Source: an uncultured Acetobacterium sp. (GTDB lineage: Bacteria > Bacillota > Clostridia > Eubacteriales > Eubacteriaceae). Taken from it: a DNA stretch of 64,000 nucleotides. Of this stretch, positions 25,608 to 35,888 are shown piece by piece (the stretch's first letter is position 1; every line of letters starts with the position of its first letter). The stretch covers positions 3,808,736-3,872,735 of the forward strand of contig NZ_OY760905.1 of the NCBI RefSeq assembly GCF_963664135.1. The letters are read 5' to 3'. The position numbers and the translations under genes are program-made. The notes under the pieces were generated by a model that was not told the origin of the DNA, made no database searches, and saw nothing but the letters and a program-made list of their open reading frames with translations.

Positions 25608-25831
25608 AATGAAAATTCTGTATATACATGTGCACAAAATGTTTTTCGCTGAAATGAAAGATGTGATAAACAAAGCAGCAGAAGGAGGTTGACAACACAG
25701 AAGGAATATAAAAAATTGCAGATAAAAGTAATGTTTAAAAGAAATGACAATAAAGCTGATTGTTGAACGGTTAGGTTTTTAAAAAGTGATTCAGAGAATA
25801 TGGAAATTATTTTGAAAAGGAGAATGACAAA

Positions 25832-27502
25832 ATGAAAACAGATGTACAGATCGCACAGGAAGCAAAATTGCAACCGATTGCACAGGTGGCCGAAAAATTG
25901 GGGATTACCGCAGATGAGCTGGAACTTTATGGAAATCATAAGGCAAAAGTATCTTTATCGGTATTAAAAGACAATCAGGACAAGCCGGATGGCAAACTCA
26001 TCTTAGTGACAGCTATTAATCCCACCCCGGCGGGTGAAGGAAAAACCACCACAAATGTTGGTCTCTCCATGGCTCTTAATTATATCGGTAAAAAAACAAT
26101 CACTACGTTAAGAGAACCATCATTAGGACCATGTTTTGGGGTCAAAGGGGGCGCCGCTGGCGGCGGATACTCCCAGGTAGTCCCAATGGATGATATTAAT
26201 CTTCATTTCACCGGCGATTTCCATGCCATTACCTCAGCACACAGCTTGCTGGCGGCGTTGTTGGATAATCACCTCCATCAGGGAAATGTTTTAAACATCG
26301 ATATGGACCGGATTGTCTGGAGACGAGTGGTTGACATGAATGACCGTGCCCTTCGTGATATTACAGTCGCTCAGGGAAGTAGAGCCAATGGCGTGGAACG
26401 ACAAACCGGATACGACATTACCGTGGCATCGGAAATTATGGCCATCCTTTGTCTGGCTTCAAGTCTGACAGATCTTAAAGAACGGCTGGGTCGGATGATT
26501 GTTGCCTACAATACCGAAGAGAAAGCAGTCACTGCCAACGATCTGGAAGCTACTGGTGCCATGGCATTGCTTCTCAAAGATGCCATTAAACCGAATCTGG
26601 TCCAAACCCTTGAAAATACGCCAGCCTTCATTCACGGTGGTCCATTTGCAAATATTGCCCATGGTTGCAACTCGGTTCTAGCCACAAAGACGGCATTGAA
26701 ACTGGCCGATTATGTTGTTACAGAAGCTGGTTTTGGCGCTGACTTGGGTGCTGAAAAATTCTTTAATATCAAATGCCGTTATGCCGGGTTAAAACCCAAT
26801 GCTGTCGTCATTGTTGCCACTGTCCGGGCGCTAAAAATGAATGGTGGGGTTGTTAAGTCGGAACTGTCAAAAGAAAATGTGGAAGCAGTTACGTTAGGCA
26901 GTGCGAATCTGGTACAGCATCTGGAAAATCTCAAAAAGTTTAAAGTACCGGTGGTGGTCGCCCTTAACAAATTCCCAACCGATACGGAAGCAGAATTTGA
27001 TGCCGTTAAAAAAGCCTGTGAAAACAAAAATGTCAAGGTGATCTTATCTGATGTATTTTCACAAGGCGGAAAAGGCGGCGAAGAACTGGCCAGGGAAGTT
27101 GTGGCACTTTGTGACCTGGGAGAATCTCAATTCGCACCGCTTTATTCTTTGGAGCTTCCTCTCGAAAAGAAAATTGAAACCATTGCCAAAGAAATCTACC
27201 GCGCTGATGGGGTCGAATATGAGCCAGAAGCAAGAAAACAATTGGATGAAATTGTCGCTTTAGGATTTGATCATTTGCCAGTATGTATGGCAAAAACCCA
27301 ATACTCGTTCTCAGATGATCAGACTTTGTTGGGAGCACCCCAAGACTTTGATATTCATGTTAAAGAAGTGCGTCTCTCGGCCGGAGCTGGTTTTGTGGTA
27401 GCCATTACCGGAGCTATTATGACGATGCCGGGCCTTCCCAAGGTGCCGGCAGCTAATGGCATGGATATTACTGAAGACGGTGAAATCATCGGATTATCAT
27501 AA
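25832..27502 (+). CDS. fhs: Formate-tetrahydrofolate ligase (10-formyl-THF synthetase)
   Basis: A 556-residue cytoplasmic enzyme that joins formate to tetrahydrofolate with ATP, the second step of the Wood-Ljungdahl methyl branch. The ATP loop TPAGEGKTT lies at residues 65-73, followed by the family signature [18 protein letters not shown] and [10 protein letters not shown]. Length is standard. The gene stands alone with its own promoter, 800 bases after the formate dehydrogenase operon that supplies its substrate. GGAG precedes the ATG. Confidence 0.97.
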   Translation: MKTDVQIAQEAKLQPIAQVAEKLGITADELELYGNHKAKVSLSVLKDNQDKPDGKLILVTAINPTPAGEGKTTTNVGLSMALNYIGKKTITTLREPSLGPCFGVKGGAAGGGYSQVVPMDDINLHFTGDFHAITSAHSLLAALLDNHLHQGNVLNIDMDRIVWRRVVDMNDRALRDITVAQGSRANGVERQTGYDITVASEIMAILCLASSLTDLKERLGRMIVAYNTEEKAVTANDLEATGAMALLLKDAIKPNLVQTLENTPAFIHGGPFANIAHGCNSVLATKTALKLADYVVTEAGFGADLGAEKFFNIKCRYAGLKPNAVVIVATVRALKMNGGVVKSELSKENVEAVTLGSANLVQHLENLKKFKVPVVVALNKFPTDTEAEFDAVKKACENKNVKVILSDVFSQGGKGGEELAREVVALCDLGESQFAPLYSLELPLEKKIETIAKEIYRADGVEYEPEARKQLDEIVALGFDHLPVCMAKTQYSFSDDQTLLGAPQDFDIHVKEVRLSAGAGFVVAITGAIMTMPGLPKVPAANGMDITEDGEIIGLS

Positions 27503-27622
27503 TAAAAAAGCTAGTGATATCTCATTTATCAACCGGTTTATACAGTAAATAAAGGCCGGAATAATAACACTATTTTGTGAATTTGATAAGCTGGGCTCAT
27601 GATAAAGATTAAAACCAAAAAA

Positions 27623-27655
27623 CACAGACCACTCATCGTGAGTCTGTTTTTTTTT
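27623..27655 (+). terminator. Terminator after fhs
   Basis: ACAGACCACTCA / TGAGTCTGT can form ACTCA-TCG-TGAGT with an outer ACAG/CTGT pairing, followed by nine or ten T. Confidence 0.7.
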
Positions 27656-27931
27656 ATCAACAAACAAGTAGGAAAGCGTGATTCTTTCGCTTTTATACTA
27701 GCGTGACCCATAGAAATTTGCATTAACATTGAGATAAAAAGAAAATCCCTCCAGACATCGAATTTGCTTTTCTAATGAAGCTCGAAAGCGTATAATATAC
27801 ATCAACGTTGTGTCACGATTCATTCTTAATAAAACGATTCAAGCAACGATAAAAAAAACCGTGTGGTTTGATTATGAAGATTGAGAGACAACCAAACTTA
27901 AAATGAACACGTTTAAGCCTGGAGGTTACAA
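27656..27931. other. Upstream region of the clostripain-like gene
   Basis: Contains TATAAT at 27791-27796 as a possible -10 without a clear -35, and GGAGG 7 bases before the ATG at 27932. Nothing else was recognised. Confidence 0.4.
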
Positions 27932-30070
27932 ATGAAAAGAAAATTGTTGGCAGTGTTAATAACATTTGCTATGGCGCTGTCTCTGACAGCTTGTTCAGAT
28001 GATGGCGGAGGATCCAATACCCACAAAAACAGTGGCTTGAATACGACCGTCAAGCGAAGTACGGATATGGTCGTTAGTTCCAGCGGGGCATTGGATATTC
28101 AGAGACTTTCACGAACCGAAACAAAAAAAATGGGGGAACCTGGAACCTGGACTATTTTTGTTTATATGTGTGGTTCCGATCTGGAAAGCGAAAGTGGATT
28201 GGCTACTATGGATCTGCAGGAGATGATTGACGCATCTCAGTCGGATAAGATCAGATTTGTTGTTCAAACTGGTGGTGCAAATGCCTGGGACAATGATCTG
28301 GTCGATGATTCATTAACCCAGCGATTTGTGATACAAAATCAGAAAATGGAACAGGTTGAGGAAACGAAGGAATCCAATATGGGTAGTGCCCAAACCCTGG
28401 CGGATTTTCTGGATTGGGGAGTTGCTAACTATCCTGCTGAAAAAATGGGGCTGGTTTTCTGGAATCACGGTGGCGGAAGTATTACCGGGGTTTGCTTTGA
28501 TGAACAAAATGAAAGTGACAGCCTTTCACTCATTGAGATTGAAAATGCCTTAACCTCGGTTTATCCAAAGATGACCGACTCATTTGAGTTTATCGGTTTT
28601 GATGCCTGTCTGATGGGAACCCTGGAAACTGGCAACATGATCGCCCCTCATGCCCGGTATATGTATGCCTCTGAAGAACTGGAACCGGGTTATGGATGGG
28701 ATTATAAAGCAATTGGGAATTATATTGGAAAAAATCCTAGCGTCAGTGGTGCCGATTTGGGCAAGGTTGTTGTAGATTCTTTCTATGACGCATGTGCTGC
28801 TATTGACAGTCAGAATGAAGCGACACTAGCCTGCATTGACCTTTCAAAAATAGATGAACTGGTCTATGCATTTAATGACGTGGCCAAGGATATGTATAAT
28901 GGCACCACAAACGCTGATATTCTTTCAGGCATGATCAAAGGGATTACATCCGCTGAGAATTATGGTGGAAATAACAAATCCGAAGGTTATACCAACATGG
29001 TGGATCTGGGAGCGATTCTGAAAAATGTCACCGGTAAAGTGCCAGATACAGATAAGGCTTTGGCGGCCCTTAATAATTGTGTTGTTTATATGAAAAATGG
29101 CAGTGACAAGTCTGAATCTCATGGATTGGCAATTTATTATCCGTTGGCTATTCAGGGATCAGAAGAACTTTCCATCTTCAAAGATATTTGTGTCAGTCCC
29201 TATTATATGTCCTTTGTCGATAAAATGGCTTATGGCAGCGATACAAATGGTGAGTTTGATGGCTACAGCGATGCTAACTGGTTTGGCGAAAATTCACTAT
29301 ACTGGAACAACAGTTATGCCGAAGCGGCAGGCGCTGATTACTGGTCGAATTTGGACGCGGAAACCACGGGAGAGTACAACTTTAGTGAAGATGAAAGTGC
29401 GGTTTCCTTTTTATCACCACCGGCAATTAATGCCGATGGTATGTATGGATTTACCATTTCAAGTGACACTCTGGACAATGTCGATGCGGTTTACTGTGAT
29501 GTGTTTATGGATGCTGGTGATGGCGACACCCTCATTGAATTGGGGCTGGATGATAATATTACAGCAGACTGGAATACCGGGAAATTCGAAGATAATTTTA
29601 ATGGCTATTGGGTTTCTTTACCAGATGGTCAGCCCTTGGCCACCTATATTGTTGAACAAGGTGATAATTACAACATTTATACCTCGCCGGTGATGCTTAA
29701 TGGAGTGGAAACCAATCTGAGAATCCGATTGGATTTTGCTGGTGATGGCAATTATACGATTAAGATTATTGGCGCTTGGGATGGTATTGATGAGACAACC
29801 GGTCAATCAGCAAAAGAGATTACCAAGCTTAAAAAGGGTGATCTGATCACACCGATGTATTATTCTTATAGTATGAAGAATGGCGATGAAGGCACATATG
29901 AAGGAGAAGCATATACCTTTAATAATGACCCTGTGATTTATGAAGAACCGCTGGCAGTCGGTGACTACTACTACTCTTTCCAAATCGATGATATTTTCGG
30001 TGGTTCTCTCTATACTGATTTTGAAATCTTTTCAGTTGATGCCAACGGCGATATTTATTTTAACCAATAA
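27932..30070 (+). CDS. Clostripain-like (C11) cysteine peptidase, lipoprotein
   Basis: A 712-residue exported protein. The signal peptide ends in a lipobox LTAC with the lipid-modified Cys at residue 21. The C11 catalytic pair is visible: His in FWNHGGGS and Cys in GFDACLMG; VYMCGSDLES starts the caspase-like fold. The C-terminal 250 or so residues, rich in Asp and aromatic residues, form a further extracellular region of unknown role. It probably cleaves peptides or proteins at the cell surface. It is monocistronic, between terminators. Confidence 0.88.
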   Translation: MKRKLLAVLITFAMALSLTACSDDGGGSNTHKNSGLNTTVKRSTDMVVSSSGALDIQRLSRTETKKMGEPGTWTIFVYMCGSDLESESGLATMDLQEMIDASQSDKIRFVVQTGGANAWDNDLVDDSLTQRFVIQNQKMEQVEETKESNMGSAQTLADFLDWGVANYPAEKMGLVFWNHGGGSITGVCFDEQNESDSLSLIEIENALTSVYPKMTDSFEFIGFDACLMGTLETGNMIAPHARYMYASEELEPGYGWDYKAIGNYIGKNPSVSGADLGKVVVDSFYDACAAIDSQNEATLACIDLSKIDELVYAFNDVAKDMYNGTTNADILSGMIKGITSAENYGGNNKSEGYTNMVDLGAILKNVTGKVPDTDKALAALNNCVVYMKNGSDKSESHGLAIYYPLAIQGSEELSIFKDICVSPYYMSFVDKMAYGSDTNGEFDGYSDANWFGENSLYWNNSYAEAAGADYWSNLDAETTGEYNFSEDESAVSFLSPPAINADGMYGFTISSDTLDNVDAVYCDVFMDAGDGDTLIELGLDDNITADWNTGKFEDNFNGYWVSLPDGQPLATYIVEQGDNYNIYTSPVMLNGVETNLRIRLDFAGDGNYTIKIIGAWDGIDETTGQSAKEITKLKKGDLITPMYYSYSMKNGDEGTYEGEAYTFNNDPVIYEEPLAVGDYYYSFQIDDIFGGSLYTDFEIFSVDANGDIYFNQ

Positions 30071-30085
30071 TAAATTGATATAAAC

Positions 30086-30123
30086 CAACCAGAGATTGAA
30101 AAAATATTTCTGGTTGTTTTTTT
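30086..30123 (+). terminator. Terminator after the C11 peptidase gene
   Basis: CAACCAGA pairs with TCTGGTTG over a 15-base loop, followed by seven T. Confidence 0.8.
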
Positions 30124-30363
30124 AGGCAGGTGGTGTGAAAAAAATATCAGATCATGAGCTCCGTTAAACAAATAATGTTTAACTGAATTAATTACTGAAT
30201 ATCAGACAGTAAAATTAATTATCTTGACGATTATTTCACAAAACACTTGAAAAAAGTGACAAAGTGAGGTACCTTAGTGTCAATAGGAGAATAATTAACG
30301 ACTTTAAGTTCATAGTCATTTTTATGTATCAGGATTACATTCTAAGAAAATGGAGAGAGTGAA

Positions 30364-30831
30364 ATGAAGATTGGGATTATTGTATTTTCTAAAACCAATA
30401 ATACTTTTTTAGTAGGTGAACGGTTGAAATTTGCCCTTGAAGAAAAAGGGTTAGATGCTGAAATTCAGCGGATTGTTCCTGAAAATGACGATCCGGGAGT
30501 TAAATCACCGATTGTATTTACCAATAAACCAGATATATCACCATATGACATGGTGATTTTTGGCAGCCCGGTTTGGGCCTTCTCATTGGCCATTGTTATG
30601 AAAGAATACCTTGAACAGATTTCATCATTAAAAGGGAAAACGGTTTTTAGTTTTGTTACAAAGCAGTTACCTTCAAAATTAACAGGCGGAACAAAAGCAA
30701 ACCGCGAAATTAAATCAGCGGTTGTATCAAAAAATGGAACGGTTAAAAAATCGTTTATGATCAGTTGGAAAAACAAAAAAAGAGAGGATGAGATTTCAAA
30801 TTTAATTAATGAGATCCTCAAATCTGTGTAA
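30364..30831 (+). CDS. Flavodoxin-fold protein
   Basis: A 155-residue flavodoxin-like protein. It starts with MKIGIIVFSKTNNT, the FMN phosphate loop, and has YDMVIFGSPVWAFSLAIVMKEYL, the second flavin loop, as in menaquinone-dependent protoporphyrinogen oxidase-like and small flavodoxins. Probably an electron carrier or FMN reductase in the cytoplasm. GGAGAG precedes the ATG. An 8-base palindrome AGGTACCT (about 30268) lies in its upstream region and may be an operator. It is convergent with an FAD-dependent oxidoreductase. Confidence 0.85.
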   Translation: MKIGIIVFSKTNNTFLVGERLKFALEEKGLDAEIQRIVPENDDPGVKSPIVFTNKPDISPYDMVIFGSPVWAFSLAIVMKEYLEQISSLKGKTVFSFVTKQLPSKLTGGTKANREIKSAVVSKNGTVKKSFMISWKNKKREDEISNLINEILKSV

Positions 30832-30889
30832 ATTTAACATCCTTAACGACTGCAATTCAGTGAATGAAAGTAAAAGAAACGTGTTAATT

Positions 30890-30931
30890 AAAAAGGCTCT
30901 TGGTAAGCTTAAATCGCCAGGAGCCTTTTTG
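30890..30931. terminator. Bidirectional terminator between convergent genes
   Basis: AAAAAGGCTCTTGG pairs with CCAGGAGCCTTTTT (14 bp, one G-T pair) over a 13-base loop. A and T tracts allow function on both strands. Confidence 0.85.
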
Positions 30932-30982
30932 CGCAAAATTCGAGGAGTAAAAATATTAATTATTAATAAAACGATTGTTGTG

Positions 30983-32599
30983 TCAGTTACCAAATCTGGC
31001 AAAGCGAAACATCAGCTTTTCTGCTGTCTTGAGGCCATCCACAGCCGAAGACATGATCCCACCAGCATAGCCGGCACCTTCCCCCATGGGATAGAGTCCC
31101 TGAATATTGGAGATGTTATTGTCATCACGGTTAATTCGAACCGGAGAAGAGCTGCGGGTTTCTACCCCAGTCATGATACTATCGTTCGTAGCAAAACCTT
31201 TGATTTTAGTATCAAAATGAATCAGTGCTTCTTTCATGGTGGCTATAACGTAATCCGGTAGACAGTCTTTGAGTTGGACCAAGACAAGTCCGGGGGTATA
31301 GGTTGGCTTTAAACTGCCCCATTGGGTACTTGGTTTGTCAGCCAAAAAATCACCCACCAATTGCGCCGGAGCATGGTAATTTTTGCCACCCAATTTAAAG
31401 GCAAGTTGCTCCCATTTTCGCTGAAACGCAACCCCGGCTAAAGGATGATCATCGCCAAAATCTTCCGGATGAACGCCAACCAGGAGTGCGGCATTGGCAT
31501 TTTCGCCATCCCGCTGGTGTTCGCTCATACCATTGGTAACAACGCCGTTTTCTTCAGATGCGGCCGCTACTACATAGCCGCCCGGACACATACAGAAGGT
31601 GTAAGCCGAACGTCCACTGGGAGAATGATAGGAAAGCTTGTAATCAGCGGAGCCCAGTCTCTGACTTCCAGCCGAAGTGCCGTATTGCGAGCGGTCAATG
31701 AGCTTTTGGGAATGTTCGATACGTACCCCAATCGAAAATGGTTTCGGAGTCATGGTGATCCCCCGTTGATGGAGGATTTCAAAAGTATCCCGGGCGCTGT
31801 GGCCGATGCCTAGCAGAGCGGTCGAGCAGTCTAATTGTTCATGATCATTAATAATCAGACCGGCAAGCTGCCCATTTTCGATGATGAAATCCGTTACCTT
31901 TGATTGAAACCGCACATCACCACCGTTTTCAATAATTTTGGTTCTGATATTCTTCACGGTCTCACGCAGCAGATCGGTTCCAATATGAGGTTTGCTCATA
32001 TACAGGATTTCTTCAGGAGCTCCAGCAGCAATAAAGGATTCCAAAATACTGCGACATCGGGGGTCATTGATGAGGGTGGTCAATTTACCGTCGGAAAAGG
32101 TTCCAGCACCACCTTCACCAAACTGAACATTACTTTCAATATCCAGTTTTCCGGTTTTCCAGAAGGCGTCGATTTTGGTCGCCCGGGTATCCACAGCATC
32201 GCCTCTTTCAAGAATAATTGGGGCATAGCCATTTTGGGCCAGCATCAGTCCCGCGAATAGACCGGCTGGTCCCATGCCGATGATCACGGGTCGATGATTT
32301 AAGATTTCGTTTCCTGGTACAACATTTTGATAGGACATATCAGGACTGGCTGTGATCCCGGTTTTTCCACATTTTTTTAAAATGGCCGATTCATTTTTAA
32401 CGGATGCATCAACGGTATAAACGTAGACAATGGCATCTTTTTTTCTGGCGTCAATGGATTTTTTAAATATGCGAAAAGCAATCAGTTCATTGCCATTAAT
32501 TTTAAGTTTAGAAAGGATGGCGTTTTGTAATGCTTGTTTTTCAGCAGTGCGATCTGCTGCCTTATCAATTCTAAGTTTTAGGTTGGGTATTCGAATCAT
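30983..32599 (-). CDS. FAD-dependent oxidoreductase (COG2509-like)
   Basis: A 538-residue flavoprotein. A small N-terminal domain (residues 1-95) precedes the FAD-binding VIIGMGPAGLFAGLMLA near residue 105 and the E-R pair ILERGDAVDTR. Conserved internal motifs are NVQFGEGGAGTFSDGKLTT and the C-terminal LYPMGEGAGYAGGIMSSAVDG. Proteins of this family are widespread in Firmicutes, are annotated as uncharacterised FAD dehydrogenases, and have no agreed substrate. It is monocistronic. Confidence 0.87.
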   Translation of the reverse strand: MIRIPNLKLRIDKAADRTAEKQALQNAILSKLKINGNELIAFRIFKKSIDARKKDAIVYVYTVDASVKNESAILKKCGKTGITASPDMSYQNVVPGNEILNHRPVIIGMGPAGLFAGLMLAQNGYAPIILERGDAVDTRATKIDAFWKTGKLDIESNVQFGEGGAGTFSDGKLTTLINDPRCRSILESFIAAGAPEEILYMSKPHIGTDLLRETVKNIRTKIIENGGDVRFQSKVTDFIIENGQLAGLIINDHEQLDCSTALLGIGHSARDTFEILHQRGITMTPKPFSIGVRIEHSQKLIDRSQYGTSAGSQRLGSADYKLSYHSPSGRSAYTFCMCPGGYVVAAASEENGVVTNGMSEHQRDGENANAALLVGVHPEDFGDDHPLAGVAFQRKWEQLAFKLGGKNYHAPAQLVGDFLADKPSTQWGSLKPTYTPGLVLVQLKDCLPDYVIATMKEALIHFDTKIKGFATNDSIMTGVETRSSSPVRINRDDNNISNIQGLYPMGEGAGYAGGIMSSAVDGLKTAEKLMFRFARFGN

Positions 32600-33022
32600 G
32601 CAAGCCTCCTACAGTTGATTTATTTAAAGTTAGACATAGAAAAACAATTATTCCTTCATCTATTACGGAGATAATTATAACATGGCTTTTAATAAAAGAA
32701 TAAGAAAAAGCAGATTAAAAATATAAAGTTATGATCAATCGAGTCAAGTGAAATTGACTGATTTTTGAAATAGAACAGTAAAAGAAAATGAATTTTACAC
32801 AAATTTATAGCCTTTTTTTACCCGAAAAAGGTTTGAATAATTGGCGGTTTACAATAACGCAAATGATTGTTAAAATAAGAATAATAGCATGATATTGAAA
32901 TATTATCAGATTTTATAAAGTTGAAAATAAAGATAGAAATATTAAATCAAAAAGACGTAATTGTTTCTGTTTGATTTAGGTTGGAAATGAAGGTTGGCTA
33001 TTAAAATTTAATGGGAGGAGTA
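32600..33022. other. Divergent intergenic region
   Basis: About 420 AT-rich bases between the divergent oxidoreductase gene and the GGDEF/HD-GYP gene. No structure or small ORF with a ribosome site was recognised. Confidence 0.5.
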
Positions 33023-35020
33023 ATGACTTCATATATGGATAAAACAGCCTCAAGGACTGAAATCACAAACAACTCAGAATGTTTACCATGTTATTCCGCT
33101 CTGGAGAAAGAAAAGAAACTGGTCATTATTTCTCAGTTGTCAAAAGAATTTATTGAAAATTCTGGTAAAATCATTGATTATCAAAAAATTACAAATGACG
33201 CAAGGCTTTTGTCAGAAGCCAAATATATCAGTTTTAATCTATTTGAAGAAAATGGCGAAGACTTTACGACTGTTGCCATGTCAGGATTGCCAAAACACAT
33301 TCAAATAGCAAGTGAGCTTATGGGCTTCAATCTCATTGGAAAAAAATGGAGTCGAGATGAGGAACGAATCAAAAAAATCAGGGATCAGAACATTACCTAT
33401 TTCGATTCGTTAGGGGACTTAAGTGGTACAGTTATATTTCCAGGTGTTATTAAGACCTTGGAGCGGGTGTTTAAAATTGGGCAGGTTGTTGTTGTTAAAA
33501 TTATGAAAGATGGCAAGCAACTCGGCGATTTTACCATGATTATGGAACAAGGAGTGGAATTTATCTATCCTGATATTCTTGAGATTTATGCTTCCATGGT
33601 TGGGTTGTATATAGAAAAAAGAAAATCTGAAGGCCAATACCAAAAACTCTTTCAAGAAATGCTTGATGGATTCGCTTTATATGAAATAATTTATGATGAA
33701 CTTGATCGACCCAGTGATTACCGTTATTTAGGTGTCAATCCGGCTTTTGAAAAGATGATGAGCATTCCGACAGCGGGAATTATTGGAAAAACGCTACTTG
33801 AAATTCAGACAGACATCGAAGAAATTATAATTGACTCTTTTAACAAGGTTGCTCTTACCGGCGAATCTCAATTTAGTGAGATGTATGTGACCTGTTTAAA
33901 TAAACATTTTGAAGTCAGTATTTATCAGCCCAGACAGCATAAGGTCGCCGCTATGTTCAGGGATGTTACTGATCGTCGAAAGAAAGAAAAAGAGTTTATT
34001 TATTTAAGCTATCATGACTATCTCACCGGACTTTATAACAGACGTTATTTTGATGAAGCGATGGAACGGCTTAACACCTCAGAGAATATGCCACTTACCA
34101 TCATGTTGGGTGATGTGAATGGTCTTAAGCAGATTAATGATGTGTTTGGTTATTTAGAAGGTGATCGGCTTATAAAAAAAGCTGCCGACGTACTAAAAAT
34201 GACATGTTCATCAGATCATATCGTGGCAAGAATCGGTGGCGATGAATTTGGGATTATTATGACGCGTACCGATGCAGTTCATGCTCAGACCGTTCTGGAT
34301 GAGATTAAGCACCTGGAAAATCTGGCTCGATTTAAAGTAAGTAGTCTTTATATGTCTTTTGGATATGGTGTGAGTCAAGATGATCAGGATATGAGCCAGA
34401 AGATTTTCACTCGAGCTGAGAACGCGATGTATCGGGTTAAAATATACGAACGCTCAAGCTCAAGAAGCCAATCCATTCATATTATTATGAATACCTTGTT
34501 TGAAAAAAGTGAACGTGAAATGATGCATTCAAAACGGGTTGGCGAGATTGCGGCGACAATTGCCATGACCATGAAATATGATGACAATTTTGTAAATCAA
34601 ACCAGGACAGCTGGTTTTTTACATGATATTGGAAAAATAGGAATTGCTGAAGAAATATTGAATAAGGCTGGACGTCTGGAGAATTCTGAGTGGGAAGAAA
34701 TTGGCAAACACCCAGAAAAAGGATGGCGCATACTGGGCCATTCGGAAGAGTATTTTGAATTGGCAGAGATCATCCTTCATCATCACGAGTGGTGGGATGG
34801 TTCAGGTTATCCTCACAAAATAGGTGGATTGGCAATTCCTGTTCAGGCCCGGATCATAGCTGTTGCCGATGCATTTGATGCGATGACTGAGCTGCGTACC
34901 TATAAGCAGACAATGAGTAAAACTGAAGCAGTCGTGGAGCTTAAAAAGTGTGCCGGAACTCAGTTTGACCCTGATGTTGTCACGGCGTTTGAGAGATGTG
35001 TCAACTTAGTGTTGGTTTAG
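33023..35020 (+). CDS. PAS-GGDEF-HD-GYP signalling protein
   Basis: A 665-residue soluble protein that can make and break c-di-GMP. An N-terminal GAF/PAS-like region (about 20-200) and a PAS domain (about 205-315) precede a GGDEF domain (HDYLTGLYNRRYFDE, intact RIGGDEF) and an HD-GYP domain (HDIGKIGI, HHHEWWDGSGYP). The inhibitory RxxD site upstream of GGDEF is not present (SSDH at the aligned position). ATG at 33023 is chosen because GGGAGG lies at 33013-33018; the frame also has an ATG at 33011 that overlaps this site. Confidence 0.9.
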   Translation: MTSYMDKTASRTEITNNSECLPCYSALEKEKKLVIISQLSKEFIENSGKIIDYQKITNDARLLSEAKYISFNLFEENGEDFTTVAMSGLPKHIQIASELMGFNLIGKKWSRDEERIKKIRDQNITYFDSLGDLSGTVIFPGVIKTLERVFKIGQVVVVKIMKDGKQLGDFTMIMEQGVEFIYPDILEIYASMVGLYIEKRKSEGQYQKLFQEMLDGFALYEIIYDELDRPSDYRYLGVNPAFEKMMSIPTAGIIGKTLLEIQTDIEEIIIDSFNKVALTGESQFSEMYVTCLNKHFEVSIYQPRQHKVAAMFRDVTDRRKKEKEFIYLSYHDYLTGLYNRRYFDEAMERLNTSENMPLTIMLGDVNGLKQINDVFGYLEGDRLIKKAADVLKMTCSSDHIVARIGGDEFGIIMTRTDAVHAQTVLDEIKHLENLARFKVSSLYMSFGYGVSQDDQDMSQKIFTRAENAMYRVKIYERSSSRSQSIHIIMNTLFEKSEREMMHSKRVGEIAATIAMTMKYDDNFVNQTRTAGFLHDIGKIGIAEEILNKAGRLENSEWEEIGKHPEKGWRILGHSEEYFELAEIILHHHEWWDGSGYPHKIGGLAIPVQARIIAVADAFDAMTELRTYKQTMSKTEAVVELKKCAGTQFDPDVVTAFERCVNLVLV

Positions 35021-35120
35021 TTTAATCGGGAGTGGGATACGCTTGAAAAGATATGCCAATACGCTTGTTTGAGAACAGGTAGTAAAAATCGAATAAAATT
35101 GAAGTTCGGGTCAGTTTTGT

Positions 35121-35159
35121 AGAAAAAGAAAACCATTATATAGGGTTTTTCTTTTTTTG
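35121..35159 (+). terminator. Probable terminator after the GGDEF/HD-GYP gene
   Basis: AAAAAGAAAACC pairs with GGTTTTTCTTTTT with one bulge, 9-base loop, T run. Confidence 0.6.
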
Positions 35160-35210
35160 AAAAAATTTCATAAAATTCACAAAAAAAGCTTAAGAAGTTC
35201 ACATAAAAAG

Positions 35211-35266
35211 TTGACAATTAATTGCAAAGAGGTATAATTTTAAATATAGGAGTAAGTATTCACTCC
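35211..35266 (+). promoter_or_regulatory. Promoter and operator of the chemosensory operon
   Basis: TTGACA at 35211-35216 and TATAAT at 35233-35238, 16 bases apart, close to consensus. The near-palindrome GGAGTAAGTATTCACTCC at 35249-35266 lies over the transcription start and is typical of TetR operators; the tetR gene starts 15 bases later, so autoregulation of the whole operon is likely. Confidence 0.75.
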
Positions 35267-35280
35267 GGTAGGAGGAAGCC

Positions 35281-35871
35281 ATGAAAAAGTCTTTAATAAA
35301 AAGGCGGGAAAGTATTATCGTTTCAACGATTGAAACCTTAAATGCAGTTGGCCTTCAAAATCTATCCACTAAGCTGATAGCAAAGCGGGAAGGGGTATCG
35401 GAAGGGACACTGTTTCGGCATTTTAAAAACAAGACTGAAATTATGTTGGCAGTGGTTGACCATTTCAGCCAGTATGATGATGCTATTATTGAAACCTGCA
35501 GACGAAAAAATCTTTCGCCGTTGGAAGCCATCCGATATTTTTATAACGCTTATGCTGAATATTATCAAAACTATCCGGAGATAACCGTGGTGGTTCAGGC
35601 CTATGACAGCTTGATGTGTGATACAGAACTCATCGAAAAAACAAGAGCGATCATTTATAAACGATCTGATTTTATTGTGAACATGATCAAAGAAGCACAA
35701 GCGAATAAAACCATTCGATCAGACTTAGATGCACAGATAATTGAGAATATTCTCTCTGGTGGCAGCAAGGAAATTTGTTTGAAGTGGCGAATGAAGAAAT
35801 TTGATTTTTCAATAAAAGAAAAAACATCAGAAATGGTTAATGTAATTTTAAATGGATTTTTACAAAAATAG
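35281..35871 (+). CDS. TetR/AcrR family regulator, first gene of the chemosensory operon
   Basis: A 196-residue TetR repressor. The helix-turn-helix region is LSTKLIAKREGVSEGTLFRHFKNKTEIM (residues about 25-52), followed by a ligand-binding domain without recognisable specificity. It follows its own consensus promoter and operator and precedes cheA by 17 bases without a terminator, so it probably controls synthesis of the whole signalling operon in response to a small molecule. Confidence 0.9.
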   Translation: MKKSLIKRRESIIVSTIETLNAVGLQNLSTKLIAKREGVSEGTLFRHFKNKTEIMLAVVDHFSQYDDAIIETCRRKNLSPLEAIRYFYNAYAEYYQNYPEITVVVQAYDSLMCDTELIEKTRAIIYKRSDFIVNMIKEAQANKTIRSDLDAQIIENILSGGSKEICLKWRMKKFDFSIKEKTSEMVNVILNGFLQK

Positions 35872-35888
35872 TTTAAGGAGGGATACGA

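Noticed and set aside
25608-25831. Tetrahydrofolate riboswitch or short leader ORF upstream of fhs
   Set aside because: No matching core sequence; the only AGGAGG abuts a TTG with no spacing.
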